64,000 bases of DNA from Chinchilla lanigera. Lineage: Eukaryota > Chordata > Mammalia > Rodentia > Chinchillidae. This document shows positions 1 through 11,684 of the stretch, one piece after another. The stretch is from NCBI RefSeq assembly GCF_000276665.1, contig NW_004955460.1, forward strand, positions 1,246,186 through 1,310,185. The letters are read 5' to 3'. Made by a program: the position numbers and the translations under genes. The notes under the pieces were generated by a model. That model had not been told where the DNA came from and made no database searches. It saw only the letters and a program-made list of their open reading frames with translations. Position 1 is the first letter of the stretch. The number at the start of each line of letters is the position of its first letter.

Positions 1-35
1 ACCGGAGAAAAACCAAAAAAAAAAAAAAAAAAAAA
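1..35 (+). mobile_element. ID SINE, 3' tail only (cut by window edge)
   Basis: The window opens with ACCGGAGAAAAACC followed by a long A run. This matches the 3' end of the complete ID copies at 22521 and 54575, so the tRNA-like body should lie just outside the window. Confidence 0.8.
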
Positions 36-439
36 GAATATGTTGTGGATATTGTAAGGCACCCGCATATCTGATAGGGAGCCTGTCTCGTCCTGAAAAT
101 AATCAGTGCCAAGGGGTAGGGCAGACTTCTAAATTTCTCACCCCGGAGCCCTCACCTCCCACTGGACACTTAAAGGTCTATTTTTTTTTTTTAAATAACT
201 CAGTGAGTGTTAGAATCACAGGGCTTCAGGCTAACAGTTCCTGATATGTAATTTGTCCATCTTTATTAAAATTCCCAGGATTTTAAGCAAAATATTCCAT
301 TTTGTTATCATATTTACAACCTGTACATTTCACAAATCCTCAGCAAGGGCCATGCAGACTTGAACTTCTCCCAGAGGGAAGAGAGAAGTTGGTAGGGGAC
401 AGACTACATCTGCTCAGGTGTAAATATGACTCCACACTC
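36..439. other. No gene recognised
   Basis: AT-rich unique-looking sequence with a T run near 181. I see no exon, promoter or named repeat. Confidence 0.5.
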
Positions 440-600
440 ATCACTCTTAACACCGTATACCTCAGTTTCCCCATCTATGAAATGGGATGACTAATAGTAG
501 CTATTACATCCTCCTTTTGCCTTTACAAAACAAAAATCCTCAATACGTGCTTAACTCGATGTGTGGCACACATTAAGTACTCAATATTGGTTCACTATTT
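440..600 (+). repeat. MIR-like ancient SINE fragment
   Basis: The order of 'cctcagtttccccatctatg', 'aaatgggatgactaatagtag' and a 3' part resembling 'tggcacacattaagtactcaata' follows the MIR core and tail on the plus strand. The copy is heavily diverged and lacks its 5' tRNA-like part. Confidence 0.65.
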
Positions 601-1047
601 TTAAAATTTGTTTTCTATAAATGCTATGGCTAGCATTTAAATCTTTTCTTTGAATCACTCTTAATAGGTGAGCAGAAGGAAACCTTTTAGGCAATAAGAT
701 AGGTTATTACAAACAAAGCCTGTAGGTTTTTCCAGTAAGTACAAGACAAGGTGACAAAGGCAAAATGACAAATTTAAGCACATATGTTCAGTGAAAGGAA
801 GATGAAAGCAGACAGGCCAATTTAATATCAAATGAAGCAAAAAGATTAAGAAGGAAAGAAGTAAACAGTTCTGTGTTCATTAAAGATAACAGCTACACTG
901 AATAAAAATAGTAGAAAACATACCAAGACACTAAAGTTTTTTTCTAATTTTTTAAAGACTGACTCCTAAAATTCCTTAAAAGACAGGCACCATGAACTTG
1001 AACATACCCTTGAAAATATGTGGAACAAAAGCTGTTAGAAATGTTAA
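601..1047. other. No gene recognised
   Basis: A-rich, low-complexity-leaning sequence with no supported feature. Confidence 0.5.
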
Positions 1048-1147
1048 GGGGTCTGGGGACATAGCTCAGCAGCACAGTACCTGCCTGGCAAGTGCAAGTT
1101 CCTGAGTTCAGTTCCTGGTACCAAAAACAAACAAACAAACAAAAAAA
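1048..1147 (+). mobile_element. ID-type SINE
   Basis: A tRNA-derived body (ACATAGCTCAGCAGCACAG, then CTGCCTGGCAAGTGCAAG, then GAGTTCAGTTCCTGG) is followed by a CAAA-rich tail. The A-box and B-box-like segments of the RNA polymerase III promoter are visible but mutated relative to the youngest copies. It is an inactive retroposed element, older than the 12849 and 54575 copies. Confidence 0.85.
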
Positions 1148-1471
1148 GAACTAGAAACTTTAGGAAGTTAATAGCTTCCACATATTTGATTAGAAAATAG
1201 GTATAAAGGGATATTTAGCAATGCAGGACAATGTTAGTGACATATTATATAGGAAAATCAATACGCAACAGTTTTTGAACACATGTGTCCTAAGGTCCAG
1301 AACAAGTCTGCAAGATGCATCAATCAGCTGCCCTTGGAGATTTAGCTTTAAAGTTCTCACTAGGCTATCAAAGACCAAGACATCAAAACTCCAAGTTTTA
1401 ACTCTTTTAAATCTGATGTTTTTCATCACTGCTGCTCAACACCCAACCCTCTTTTTCATCATATTCACATG

Positions 1472-1846
1472 TGTTATGGTTGATACATTGTGTCAACTTG
1501 GGGAGTCTAGAGGTTTGACTAAGTGACTCAGCAGGAAGCCAGGGTGCTTACAAGAGCAGGGCATGGAGATTATGTGAGAGATACAGGCGCCTTAGGTGGG
1601 GGCAGCCTGTTTACAATGTAAGGGAGGGAAAGAGGCTGCTTGCCGCCATTCCTCCGGTTTGCTCTGGCTGTTTGCTGGTCGGCTGCCATTCCCCCCTTTG
1701 CTCTTGTTGCTTTGCTACCTTCTGCCTCAAAGCCAGCCAAGTAGGGACTGAAACCTCCACAAACTGTAAGCTAAATAAACCTTTCCTTCCTTCATTTTGG
1801 GCACTGGGTATTTTGCCTCAGCAATGAGAGAGAAGTAACTAAGACA
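1472..1846 (+). mobile_element. Solo LTR (MaLR/ERVL class) with 5-bp target duplication
   Basis: The element starts TGTTATGGTT and ends AACTAAGACA. It is flanked on both sides by ACATG (1467-1471 and 1847-1851), the 5-bp duplication expected of an LTR retroelement. An AATAAA polyadenylation signal occurs in 'gctaaataaacc' near 1770. No internal retroviral genes are present, so it is a solo LTR. Its 3' two thirds match the LTR at 33406 closely, while the 5' ends differ. Confidence 0.8.
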
Positions 1847-2016
1847 ACATGAAAATCCTCTCAAGTAATATTTGATAAACACATTTTTGGGATATGTTCT
1901 CTTGGAAACACTATTATTAAAATCAAAAGGAAGGCTAAATCTCTCAGTTGTGTATATCAATTTATAACTTAGTAAATATTACATAAAAACACGGTTGAAA
2001 AGAGTACCAAGTGCTG

Positions 2017-2402
2017 GAGTGTAAATCTGGAATGGCCCCCGGGGCTCATGCATTAAAAGCTCAGTCCTCAGCTTGGTGGTACTGGGAGGTGGTGGAACTT
2101 TTTGTAGGTGCGGCCTGGAAGAAGGTTAGGCCATAGAGGTGTGTCACAGAAGCAGACTTGGGGACCCTTGGCCCTTCCTCTTTCTCGTTTTACTTCCTGG
2201 CCACCAGGAGGTAGACAGGTCTCCCCTACCATATGCTCCTGTCATGGCGTCCTGTGCTGCCACAGGTCTCCAAGAACAGAGCCAAGCCACCATGGACTGA
2301 AAGCTCAGAAACCACAAGCCAAAATAAGTCTTTTCTCTTTGCGAGGCAATTTATCTCATGTGCTTTTTTTGTTACTTTCTATAGATGACAGTGTGACAGT
2401 TT
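2017..2402 (+). mobile_element. Solo LTR remnant, MaLR type
   Basis: It shows the ordered MaLR-like blocks 'ggctcatgcattaaaagctc', 'tgggaggtggtggaac', 'gccaccatggactgaaagctc' and an AATAAG signal. The boundaries are approximate and no target duplication was found. Confidence 0.65.
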
Positions 2403-2589
2403 TCTTCTTAGACTATTCAAGATAATTTTAAAAAACAAAGCTGCAATGATATTTGATTACATATGAAAATAAATATATGAAAAACCAATACTTCCTATGT
2501 GATATCTAGGCAGCCTTAGAAAATAGCTCTAACAGAAGGATTTTATTCATAGCAGTAAAGCATTAAGTACCTAGAAATTGCTTTCAGAC

Positions 2590-2830
2590 TCACCACAGTT
2601 CACATCACCACCTCTGTGGGTCTTTCCTCAACATCCCTTCTTTCTTTCCTACACTTACCTCTAGCCTGCACCTCTGTCACAGCGCCCTCCCAGAGCTACA
2701 GCTGTGCATTTATCATCACTTTCATCCTCCGCACACACACCCTAAGCTCCTCTGGGCAGAAGTATGTTTTGTTCACCTTAGCATTGCCACTATATGTACA
2801 ATGATGGGGTCTTAGGCTTCGAACATGTAG
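2590..2830 (+). repeat. L2 LINE 3'-end fragment (probable)
   Basis: Pyrimidine-rich text with 'taagctcctctgggcagaag' and 'ttttgttcaccttagcattg' resembles the L2 3' end. Short and diverged. Confidence 0.45.
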
Positions 2831-2973
2831 TCATCCATTAGATTAATTAATCGACTCTTTAAACATGAGAAGAATACAAATATTTATCTCTTTCAGGCCA
2901 ACTTCTTGGACTCATTCTGTCTATCTGCTCCCGATCTACACTGCTTGGATTTTCACTCTCTCTTGATGTAGTA

Positions 2974-3386
2974 CAGATATTCCTTGTTTAATAACCTACT
3001 TGTTTAACAATACTTACAGACTTAAAATTGAGGCATGCTGTTTGGACTTATGCCCCACTAACTCAGACTTATGCTCTGCATACAACACAGGAATGTGAGC
3101 ACTCGTGTAGCTTTACAGTGGCTTCTTCTATGGTACAGTACTACAATTTTTGCTGACTGCACTGTACAACACAGTACTGTAGTTTTATGTTCTGCTACAC
3201 CTTACACTACTACATGCAAGAGTTATATGAGTAAAGGCAAAGTCATCAAGTCAGAATTTCCTTTGATTATTTCTTTGTTCTAAATATTGTAATGTACACA
3301 CTACATGCAATTCCTCCTTTAGGGACCAATTCATTTAATAACCTAGTTGTAGGAATGGAGTTCAGTCATTAAACGATGAATGTCTG
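2974..3386. mobile_element. Non-autonomous mariner/Tigger-like DNA transposon
   Basis: The element begins CAGATATTCCTTGTTTAATA. Its other end, read on the opposite strand, begins CAGACATTCATCGTTTAATG, so the termini are imperfect inverted repeats matching at about 16 of the first 20 positions. Both ends abut TA (2972-2973 and 3387-3388), the target duplication of Tc1/mariner and pogo/Tigger elements. The 413-bp interior has no transposase frame, so it would have depended on an autonomous relative. The exact family is not identified. Confidence 0.75.
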
Positions 3387-3388
3387 TA

Positions 3389-5584
3389 TCTCTACAATTT
3401 TAAAATGTCTAAGGGAGAGGGCAGCCAGGGAAACTGTGTCTGTCTTCTGAGGCAGAGCCCTGGGCACCTGGACCCAGACACTGTGGGTGGCACCTGTGTG
3501 CCTGCTGGTCTTCTGTCTATGGTCCCAGTCTGCCTTAGTGGTCCCGGGAAGTATCTGCCCCACAGAGTTTGGCTCAACAGACACAAATAACCGGTCTCAG
3601 TTGCTTAATGGAATGGCTGTCCAAATACATTAATTCTAAGAAAAAGTGATTGGATACTTAAATAGATGTTACCATCACCTTAAAAATTAACTTTATTGTA
3701 TTAGATAAACTGAATTCAAAGGATTTTAGTTTTATTTTGTTTGGGTAGGTACTTTGACTAACTCAGTATTTCTCAATTGAGAATTTAAAAGGGATTAAAA
3801 CATGTTAGAAATCAGATTGTCTTCATTTTTTAGGAGGGGAAATAGATTTGCCCCAGAGTGCAAAGTTTAGACAGGTTTGATTGTTAGTTATTGAGACAGA
3901 TGCCCTCATTTTCTGTTCTACATTTTTTCTGGTAATTCATTACATATATGAGCAAGAAATAGGACATTGGAATAGAGTATTCTTTGATAAATCAATGTGT
4001 GGAACACTATTGTTTTTTTCCAAAGCTAACGTCTTACACTCTTACTAGCAGCATTACCTTATAAGTATGCCATATTAAATAAAAAACTGAATGTAGATAA
4101 TTCACTCACCAGCAGCCACTAATTTAGTATATTGAGGGACTGATACAACTATTATTGACTACACATAATTTGAGAACAAACTTACTTACTTGCTTACACA
4201 AATTTAAAGATTCCCTATGAAATGTTTATGTATTTACAGTGAGAACATAGCAACTCTTTCATCTGCGAAGGGTCACATATGTACCAAATTGCTCATGTTT
4301 TTTAAGGTCTACAAATGTGTATCTTCTGCTTGTTTACCCAAGTTAAATCATGATTCCTTCTGAGAATATTGCATGGCTCTAATGGTAGATTTTTGGATGA
4401 ATGCACAAAAGATATTGGAAGGAAGCTGAGCAAGATAATAGCCTGTAGTCACAGCACCAAACCTCACAACAGAAACAGCTTAACACACATGACTGAAAAG
4501 AAAATGGGAAGCAAGGGCAGAGTTAGCTGCCCAATGCTCTATAGATCAGGCATGTGGTGGTCACATGGGCACCTAGAAGAGCTTGGAGGACAATGATCAG
4601 GCCCCTGGGACATGTTCTTTACTGTTTCTGGGGGAAGTCAACTCTGAGCTCCAGGAGCGTTTTCCACCTTGCCTCTCAAGTGTTTGCCCAACAGAATACC
4701 TGGCCCAGTAACTACCAGAAAAAGTCCCTGAGAACAGTTACAATGGCAAAACATTGCAAATTAAGGAGATGTGGACGGATCTTTCTTCTTTGTTGCCTTG
4801 TATTTTCTATCACAGAAAGAACTAGAAGAAAATACCATGCCTTGAAACCCAAAGTTTAGCTTCTTGTTTTTAAAGTGAGCAATTATCAAGACAACATAGC
4901 CTTTTTATTGTTCTAAATCCAATGAAGCACATGCCCCTGATGTGACCTCTGGCGAGCACACCAGCTGAGGCTTGGTGTGGCAAATCCCAGAGAATCCTCC
5001 CATTGTCTTAAGCTCTGCTGTCCCTCAGTCCCTCTCCTACTCCCTGGCCCTGTGCCTGCTTTCAAGATATGCACACTTTCAAAACAGCTCCAACCATGAG
5101 CAGGATGCTTGTCCAAAGTAACGTCTTGCATTCTTACTAAAGGCATTATGCTGCAATAAATACACCGTTAAGTAACGAAGCCGAGATCTTGTCTTACATT
5201 CCTTCCTAGGACAGAGATTTCAAACCTTTTTTAGGAAGGCAGAGCTTGTACCACATCCAGACATGCATACTGCTCTACAGAGACAAATCCCAGACACCTG
5301 CCTCCCAATGCCCTGCCAGACTTTCTATAGCAGCTTTCCTTTTTTTTTTCCATTCGAATTTGTGTCTGATAAAAACGCTTACATAATCCCTTAATGTCAC
5401 TAACAGATAAGTATATGAGAAATAATTAAGGGTTCCTGAAATGATCTACTTTCTGTACAAAGCATATATGTGTTACATAAATTTATGTCTCCGTGTATAT
5501 AAAACCTGAAGTACTACATAGAACTCAGAAGATACCTTTTTGATATGCATTTTTTGCTTAGCAATGGCTTGCATGAGAGGATAT
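3389..5584. other. Gene-free stretch with a diverged pair of direct repeats
   Basis: No gene or named repeat is supported. Segments beginning near 4019 and 5113 share 'tccaaag', 'taacgtctt', 'tcttacta' and 'gcatta' in the same order, about 1.1 kb apart. They may be two fragments of one old element. Confidence 0.4.
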
Positions 5585-5996
5585 TGTCTTAGTTACTTTG
5601 TCCTTGCTGAGACACAATGCCTGACACAAATTGAAGGAGGAAAGTGTTATTTTGGCTCACAGTTTGTGGAGGTGAGTTCCAGTCCGTAGCCAGCTGATTC
5701 CAAGCAGGGTGGCATGGCAAAGGAGAAACAGTCCATCTCAGGGCAGACAGGAAGCAGAGAGAGAGAAAGAGAGAGGGATCAAGGGAAGAGGGATGGAGGC
5801 ACACCCTCATAGGCCAAGCCCCCAGTAACCTACCTCCTACTGCCAGGCTGTACATACCAATATTACACCCAGTTATAAACCCCTTCATGGACTAGTGCAG
5901 TGATGAGTATCACACCACCACCATCCAATCACCTGCAGAAAGCCCCACCTATGTGCCCATGAGGCTTTGGGGGTCATCTAGATATAAACCATAACA
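5585..5996 (-). mobile_element. Solo LTR (MaLR-like), reverse
   Basis: On the plus strand it opens TGTCTTAGTTAC and closes ATAAACCATAACA, i.e. the reversed LTR termini (TG...CA). The inner blocks 'ggctcacagtttgtggagg', 'gccccacctatg' and 'tcatctagatataaacc' recur in the LTRs at 8946 and 9391. No clear target duplication. Confidence 0.75.
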
Positions 5997-6867
5997 CACA
6001 TGTGGAGATAATCTATATGGCAGAATGACATAAGACTCGGATGACAGAATAAGTGGAGAAAAATTTGATGTCTCCTGCATAACTTCACCACCCCAGGTAT
6101 ATTCAGGGCTACCTCACTGTCCTACATTCACTGTCAGGCTGTCATTTCAAGTCTTTCCTCCAGACAATGCCGCAGTGTAAAAATAGCTCTTGCGTTAGTA
6201 ATTTAAGATGGGGGATGCTGTTTCTGGGGGAAAAGCAGAAAGAGTAAGATGTTGTCTGTCACCAACAGGACGGTCAGGGTTCATAATGGCAGAATGAGAT
6301 TCAAAGACTCAGACCTGGGGCAAGAAGGTGAAGAAGCAGGAAGTGCATGAGGGCCCATCCTCTGGGCACCCAGGGAACTGCGCCTGCCACCAAGTCCAAA
6401 GGCAAAGTGCGGGTGCAAAAGACAACAAGACCAGAAGGCTGAGCAAGTGTGGAGCTACAGAAGCAAAGCAGGACATAAGGCAAAAGAGGAAGACTGAACA
6501 CAACATCATGATTGCGTGCAAGTGGGAAGCTGGGTGCTTATTTTGATTGACACCTAAAGCTCAGCCCGTGAGTGGTGTAGTGGGATGTAAAGTCAAGGCA
6601 TGATGGCATGAAGGTTGGCCAGTCAACTTCCACCCTGGGTTCTTGCCCAACTAATGCCAAATAGAAGACAAGGTGTCTTTAGGATGACTGGAGCTGTGAA
6701 GGGAACCAGCAGGAGATGTAAAAATGGATGTGAGAAGATCAGGCAAACACCCCAATAAACAGGACCAAAGGACAGGGTTGGATGTAGCAGCACTGGGCTC
6801 AGAGAAGAGAGGTGGAAGCACCATTTCTCTACTATCGTTCACTACTTCTTCCTTTGTAAAATCATCA
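5997..6867. other. No gene recognised
   Basis: Short overlapping ORFs on both strands lack any domain or codon signature that I recognise. Confidence 0.4.
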
Positions 6868-6930
6868 GCCCTTCCGCCTCAAGTCTCCCAGAGTGCTAGG
6901 ATTATAGGTGTGCACCACCACATTAACCCA
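6868..6930 (-). mobile_element. B1 SINE fragment
   Basis: 'cctcaagtctcccagagtg' followed by 'ctaggattataggtgtgcac' and 'caccaca' is the reverse complement of the B1 5' half, which carries the 7SL-derived promoter. Confidence 0.7.
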
Positions 6931-7468
6931 GGCAACTTAATGATTTATCAGGGCCTAGTTTCAAAAATTTAAAAATAAAATTAAAAAGGGCTAGAAAACA
7001 AAGCAAAGTAAAACCTCATTGTCCAAATGATGCAACATTTCAGTTATATGGGAAGAATACATTCAAGAGATCTATTGTACAACAAAGTTAATAATAATGT
7101 ATTGTTTTCTTGAACAATTATTAAAGAGTAGATTTGAAGTGTTACCACAAAAAAGCAAGTATGTGATATGAAGTTCTTCATATGTTATTGAGCGTGACCT
7201 GTCATGCCTCAATGTATATATGTGTCCAAGCATCTTTATCAATAAATGCATATATATTTTTGATATTTAAAAATAATTGAAACTTCCTTTGTTTGCCATG
7301 CTCCAGTCTCTCCAGGTAATGTTTCACGCCTTCTCTCTCATGTCACTTTATGAGCTCCAGTTTCCCTGTCTGAGTCTTGGGTTTGAATTTTTCCTCTGAG
7401 CTCAGTGCCAGATCTGCTACTTTTTTCACTCTATCTACTCTTGCTAGTCCGTCCCTTAAAATTTTGAA
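6931..7468. other. No gene recognised
   Basis: AT-rich, with short A-rich patches near 6960-6990. No supported feature. Confidence 0.4.
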
Positions 7469-7665
7469 TAAAGCTGGGCATGGTGGTGCAAACCTGCACT
7501 CCCAGCATTCTGGGAGGCTGAGACAGGAGGGTCACAATTTGAGCCGAGACTGGCAATTTAGTGATTTAGAGAGACACCCTCTCAAATTAAAAAAATATAT
7601 ATATGAAAGACCTGGGGATGTAGCTCGGTTGGAAGGCCCTGGATTCAATCGCAAGTATTCTAAGG
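7469..7665 (+). mobile_element. B1-dID composite SINE
   Basis: A B1-like left part (GCTGGGCATGGTGGTGCAAAC, then CCCAGCATTCTGGGAGGCTG) is joined through an A/TA-rich linker to an ID-like right part (CCTGGGGATGTAGCTCGGTT, then GGCCCTGGATTCAATC). This 7SL plus tRNA chimera is typical of non-murid rodents. Confidence 0.8.
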
Positions 7666-8169
7666 TAAATGAATAAAATACTGAATGACTTTGTATTATC
7701 TATGGGGTAAAAATCTAAGCTCTTTTGTAAGAAACTCTATATCCTTTAAGATGGAATTCCTATGATTTTCCTATCTTTAGCTCCACCTGTACCCCAACCT
7801 CACCCCAACATGTAACCTGGTCAAACTGTTCAAACCTTAGTAGACTACATTTTCTGTGTTTTCAAATCCATGTCTTGCAGTACTCCACCTGCTTGAAGTA
7901 ATTTCCTTGCTAAGTCTCCTGACATATTTCTCTGCAGGAGCAGATACATAACTTGGGGTGCCAAGATAAGAAGGAGACTCAGGCCCTTTGTTAAAAGGTG
8001 ATGAAGAATTTCATGATGGCTATGGCACAGCATGAAATGAAGCACGGGATGGGCTAAGAACAAGGGTTGGGTGATGTTCGCACATTCACAAGGCTAGCCC
8101 TGTTCTCAGCTCAGTTTTATGAAACTGTTCCCATTCCGTCCCTAAGAGATTTAGATTTCTTCTCTATTT

Positions 8170-8340
8170 GCACTTTACCCCACAGATGTTTCCACTTGTC
8201 CTGTGGGGGTTCTTCACTAGGGTCTTAGTGCCTAAAGACAGAGTCTAAACCTTGGTTAATACTGTATATTCAGCAGGTATCTCTGCTCATAGTACAAGGC
8301 AGGTTCTTAGGATGTGTTTGTTGAACGACTGAATGAGCTA
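8170..8340 (+). repeat. L2 LINE 3'-end fragment (probable)
   Basis: 'aaggcaggttcttaggatg' and 'tgtttgttgaacgactgaat' resemble the terminal L2 sequence. Diverged. Confidence 0.4.
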
Positions 8341-8945
8341 TCATAGTACGTACAACTTGGTTTCTGAGGGATGCTCTTGTTTTTTCACCAATGTTTTATA
8401 TCATTTTACGTTTGTGATTTTGTTTGCTTTAGGAGCAATTCTAAGAAATTCCACGAGACCACCACAGAGCTTTAAACTCACAGGGTTCTATATCTGAAAA
8501 ACAGAATATTTCAAACATTATTTCAGTACAGACACTGAAAATAAAATTAATGAGAGGAAACACATTCTGTTGTCATTTATATTTCTGTTCATATATTTTG
8601 ATACCTGTATTAGGTGTTGCATTTTATGTATAGTCTATAGAGCAGACTATGCTTCCAACAAAGCTGTGCTATTACAGTAATGCGCTGGAGGCTGAGATTC
8701 ATCTGGCTTCTCTTTGGCAAACCTGCATTACCCTCAGGATGGAAACTTCTGAATTCTTTCCCCCAACTCCCACGTACTACTTCTTCACACGAGAGTCCAG
8801 CCAGGGAACAATTATGCAAAAATATAGGTAAAGTTCCTTTCATTGAAGCAGAATTTTTATTCAGCTATCCTAGCTGGCCTTTCATCTCCCACAAGGTAAG
8901 TCATCTTGAAGATGAGATGTGTATATGCACATGTATCTGCCTTTG

Positions 8946-9390
8946 TTTTAGTTATTTTCTCTTTGCAAGGACAAAATACCCAATCCCCAAAGTTAAAGGA
9001 GGAAAGGTTTATTTGGCTCACAATCTGTAGATATTTCAGTCCATAGTCACTGACATGGCAAAGGGGCATCACAGAGAAAAGACAGTTCATAGTGGGAAGA
9101 AGGCAGCAAAGCAACAAAGTAGCAAAAAAGCAGCAAGTGATAACAACAACCCCCTCTCTGTCCTTCATATTCTATCCAGGCGACACAACCTTAGGGCGAG
9201 TAGCACTCTCACCCAGAGTGGGCCTTCCCGTCATGCATACTGAGAACTATGCCAAACCAATCAGTGGACTAATTTAGTAATCACACATCCTCAATACCAG
9301 CATCACACACTCTAGATTCAGCTACCTCTGAAAAGACCCACCTATGACTGCCTGAGGCTCTGGGGGGACATCTAGACACAAGCCATAACA
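8946..9390 (-). mobile_element. Solo LTR (MaLR-like), reverse, first of a tandem pair
   Basis: The reversed LTR opens 'ctttgttttagttattttc' and closes 'tctagacacaagccataaca'. It contains 'ggaaaggtttatttggctca' and 'tcagtccatagtcactgac'. It directly abuts a second same-orientation copy at 9391. Confidence 0.75.
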
Positions 9391-9716
9391 AAAGGTTTCA
9401 TTTCGTTCACAGTTTGTGGAGGTTTCAGTCCATAGTGAGCTGGCTCCAAGGCAGGGTGTCATGGAAGAGGGGCACGTTAGAGGAGAAACAGTCCATAGCA
9501 CGCCAGCAGGAGACAATGAGCCTGCCTTCCTTCTGTGTTCCCTTTTATTCCCATCCAGGCTACAGGCCTTTTTGGCCCATTATCCACAACCAGAATTGTG
9601 CTAGACCAATCACTGGACTGATCCAACATCACACACCTGTGATCCGCCCACCTCCCAAAAGCCCCACCTATGAGTGCATGAAGCTCTGATAGGACATCTA
9701 GATGTAAACCACAATA
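9391..9716 (-). mobile_element. Solo LTR (MaLR-like), reverse, second of pair, truncated
   Basis: Starting within the LTR at 'aaaggtttcatttcgttcac', it repeats the same order of blocks as the upstream copy and ends 'catctagatgtaaaccacaa'. The roughly 50 bp that form the plus-strand start of the neighbouring copy are missing. Confidence 0.75.
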
Positions 9717-9734
9717 ACTTTTGGAATGCATTTT

Positions 9735-10230
9735 CACTGTTTCAGAATTTTAGTTTTTGGCTAGAATGTGTGTATTCCTGGAGTTCAGTGTGATGTGAGG
9801 AATTGACATAGGATGTTTCAACATAACCATGTATATCACACCCATGAAGTGTGCACTGGTCAAAGCCAGACTCCCTTTACTCACCCTCTCCCCACTTTCC
9901 CAACCTCAAGTAATCACCATGCTACAGTCAGGTTGGTTTTCATTTTAATTTTCATATATGAGAGAAAACAAGTGATATTTGTTTCTCTGTGTCTGGCTTG
10001 TTTCACTTGACATAATGTCTTCCAGTACCACCATTTTGCTGTGAATGATGGGATTTCACTCTTCTTTATGGCTGCATAATATTTCATTGTGTACATATAT
10101 ATCTCCTTTTCTCTATCCACTCATCTGTTGATAGGCAACAAGGTTGATCTCATATCTTAGAGACTGTAAATAATGCTGCAACAGTCACGGGCATGTAGAT
10201 ATCTCTTTGGTAGGAATATTTCATTTCTCT
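9735..10230 (-). mobile_element. L1 LINE 3' fragment, reverse
   Basis: Read on the minus strand, it contains the L1 ORF2 C-terminal/3'UTR run 'cagatgagtggatagagaaa', 'acacaatgaaatattatgca' and 'agccataaagaagagtgaaat', followed by 'caagtgaaacaagccagaca'. It is 5'-truncated, with no clear poly(A) or target duplication. Old L1M-like subfamily. Confidence 0.8.
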
Positions 10231-10503
10231 TTGCTCAAGAACCAGCACAGAAATCTGAACCACCAAACTCCTACTTACGTTAAGCCAAAACTACTGATTT
10301 AGTCAAACTTTTTTAGCAGAAATTCAGATTATCACTGTGTAATAGTTCTAAAGTACAAAGTTTGGTAAGAGAAGAAGTAGGCATAGTAATCAGATGATCT
10401 GATACCAAGATTTCCAAATAGCTCTTCAGGTATGGAAGGTTAATGACAGTGGATTAGATGCCAAAGTGGGCAAGATGTTTAATCTCAAAAGACTCTAAAT
10501 TTA

Positions 10504-10697
10504 CCTAGGCCTGATGGCATGCACATCTGTAATCCCAGCATTCTAGAAAGCAGAGACAAGAGGATCAAAATTCGAATACAGCCTGAGCAATTTTGTGACT
10601 TAGTGAGACTTTGTCTTAAAAAAAGCAAAAAGGGGCTGGAGATATAGACCAGTGTAAAGGCCCTGGGTTCAGTCTTCATTACTACACATACACACAA
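10504..10697 (+). mobile_element. B1-dID composite SINE
   Basis: The B1 part ('catctgtaatcccagcattc') is joined through 'cttaaaaaaagcaaaaa' to an ID part ('ggggctggagatatagacc', then 'ggccctgggttcagtcttc'). It ends in a CACA-rich tail. Confidence 0.8.
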
Positions 10698-11646
10698 AAA
10701 AATCTTACAATCCTTTAAATGATTTTATGAATGCTAAAGTAAACCGTCTCAGCAGTTGCATATTCAGAAATCCATCTGAAAACTATCATCTAAAACATGG
10801 ACTAAATATCTGCTTCACAATTATCCTGTTTCAAACAAATGTACAAAATTGGAACTATGTGGAATATTGCAAGCAATGATATTTCTCTTGATAAATTGTG
10901 TTGCTATTAAAAGTGACATTTACAAAGAGTTTTTAAACTTTGGAAAGATGTTTATACTATAGTTCTAAATGATTTAGGAGAGTTCAGCAGAGTATGTACC
11001 ATATGAGCTTAGCTATTAGCATGTGCAAAGAAATGAAGACAAAACATCTATAAATTTTAACTGTGATTTTTTTCCTGTGAGATTGTATTGAGTTGTGATA
11101 GAAAAATACAGTGAATGTTTGTTTTTTAAATTATCACATTAAAATACACATTGTCAATAATTATTCTTGAAATCTTCCCCCTCACTTTAGACATGCAGAT
11201 CCCATCACACTTGTCTCTTTCTGAAGTTGTTCTGGAAGTCCTCTCTCCTGAGTGTCTTTACTTGTGCTGCCTGGATGCCTTGAAGCAATTTAAGATGTTT
11301 CCCTTTCAGGGTCATTTTGACTTTGGAGAAGATCAAAAATCACACGGTGCCAGATATAGTGAATAAGATGGATAAGGACACACTGTGATGTTTTTGTGAG
11401 CCTGTCTTTCTGTAAGAGTGTGTGGTAGCACCATTCACCATATTTTACAGCACACCCCATGAAGACCCTCACGAAAGAGTACTTGCAGAACTGCTTCAGA
11501 AAGTGGCAAGATCAATGGAATAAGTGTGTGTGTTTTTATGGTCATTTTTAAATTTAAAAATTCACTGAAGTTGTCCACCATACTTTGTATGTGATTATTT
11601 TCTTTTTACTCTTCTAATGTCTCCCCCTTTAAATAAGCTTACCCAG
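10698..11646. other. No gene recognised
   Basis: AT-rich sequence with only short chance ORFs. Confidence 0.4.
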
Positions 11647-11684
11647 CTCTATCTATCTATCTATCTATCTACCTATCTATCTAT
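11647..11684. repeat. (CTAT)n microsatellite
   Basis: About nine tandem CTAT units with one CTAC interruption. Likely length-polymorphic. Confidence 0.9.

Noticed and set aside
5585..5996. Part of a complete provirus with the LTR at 8946
   Set aside because: The 2.9 kb between them shows no retroviral gene remnants, and the reversed LTRs differ in their inner blocks; treated as separate solo LTRs.
11647..11684. CRISPR-like array
   Set aside because: Simple CTAT microsatellite without spacers; eukaryotic context.
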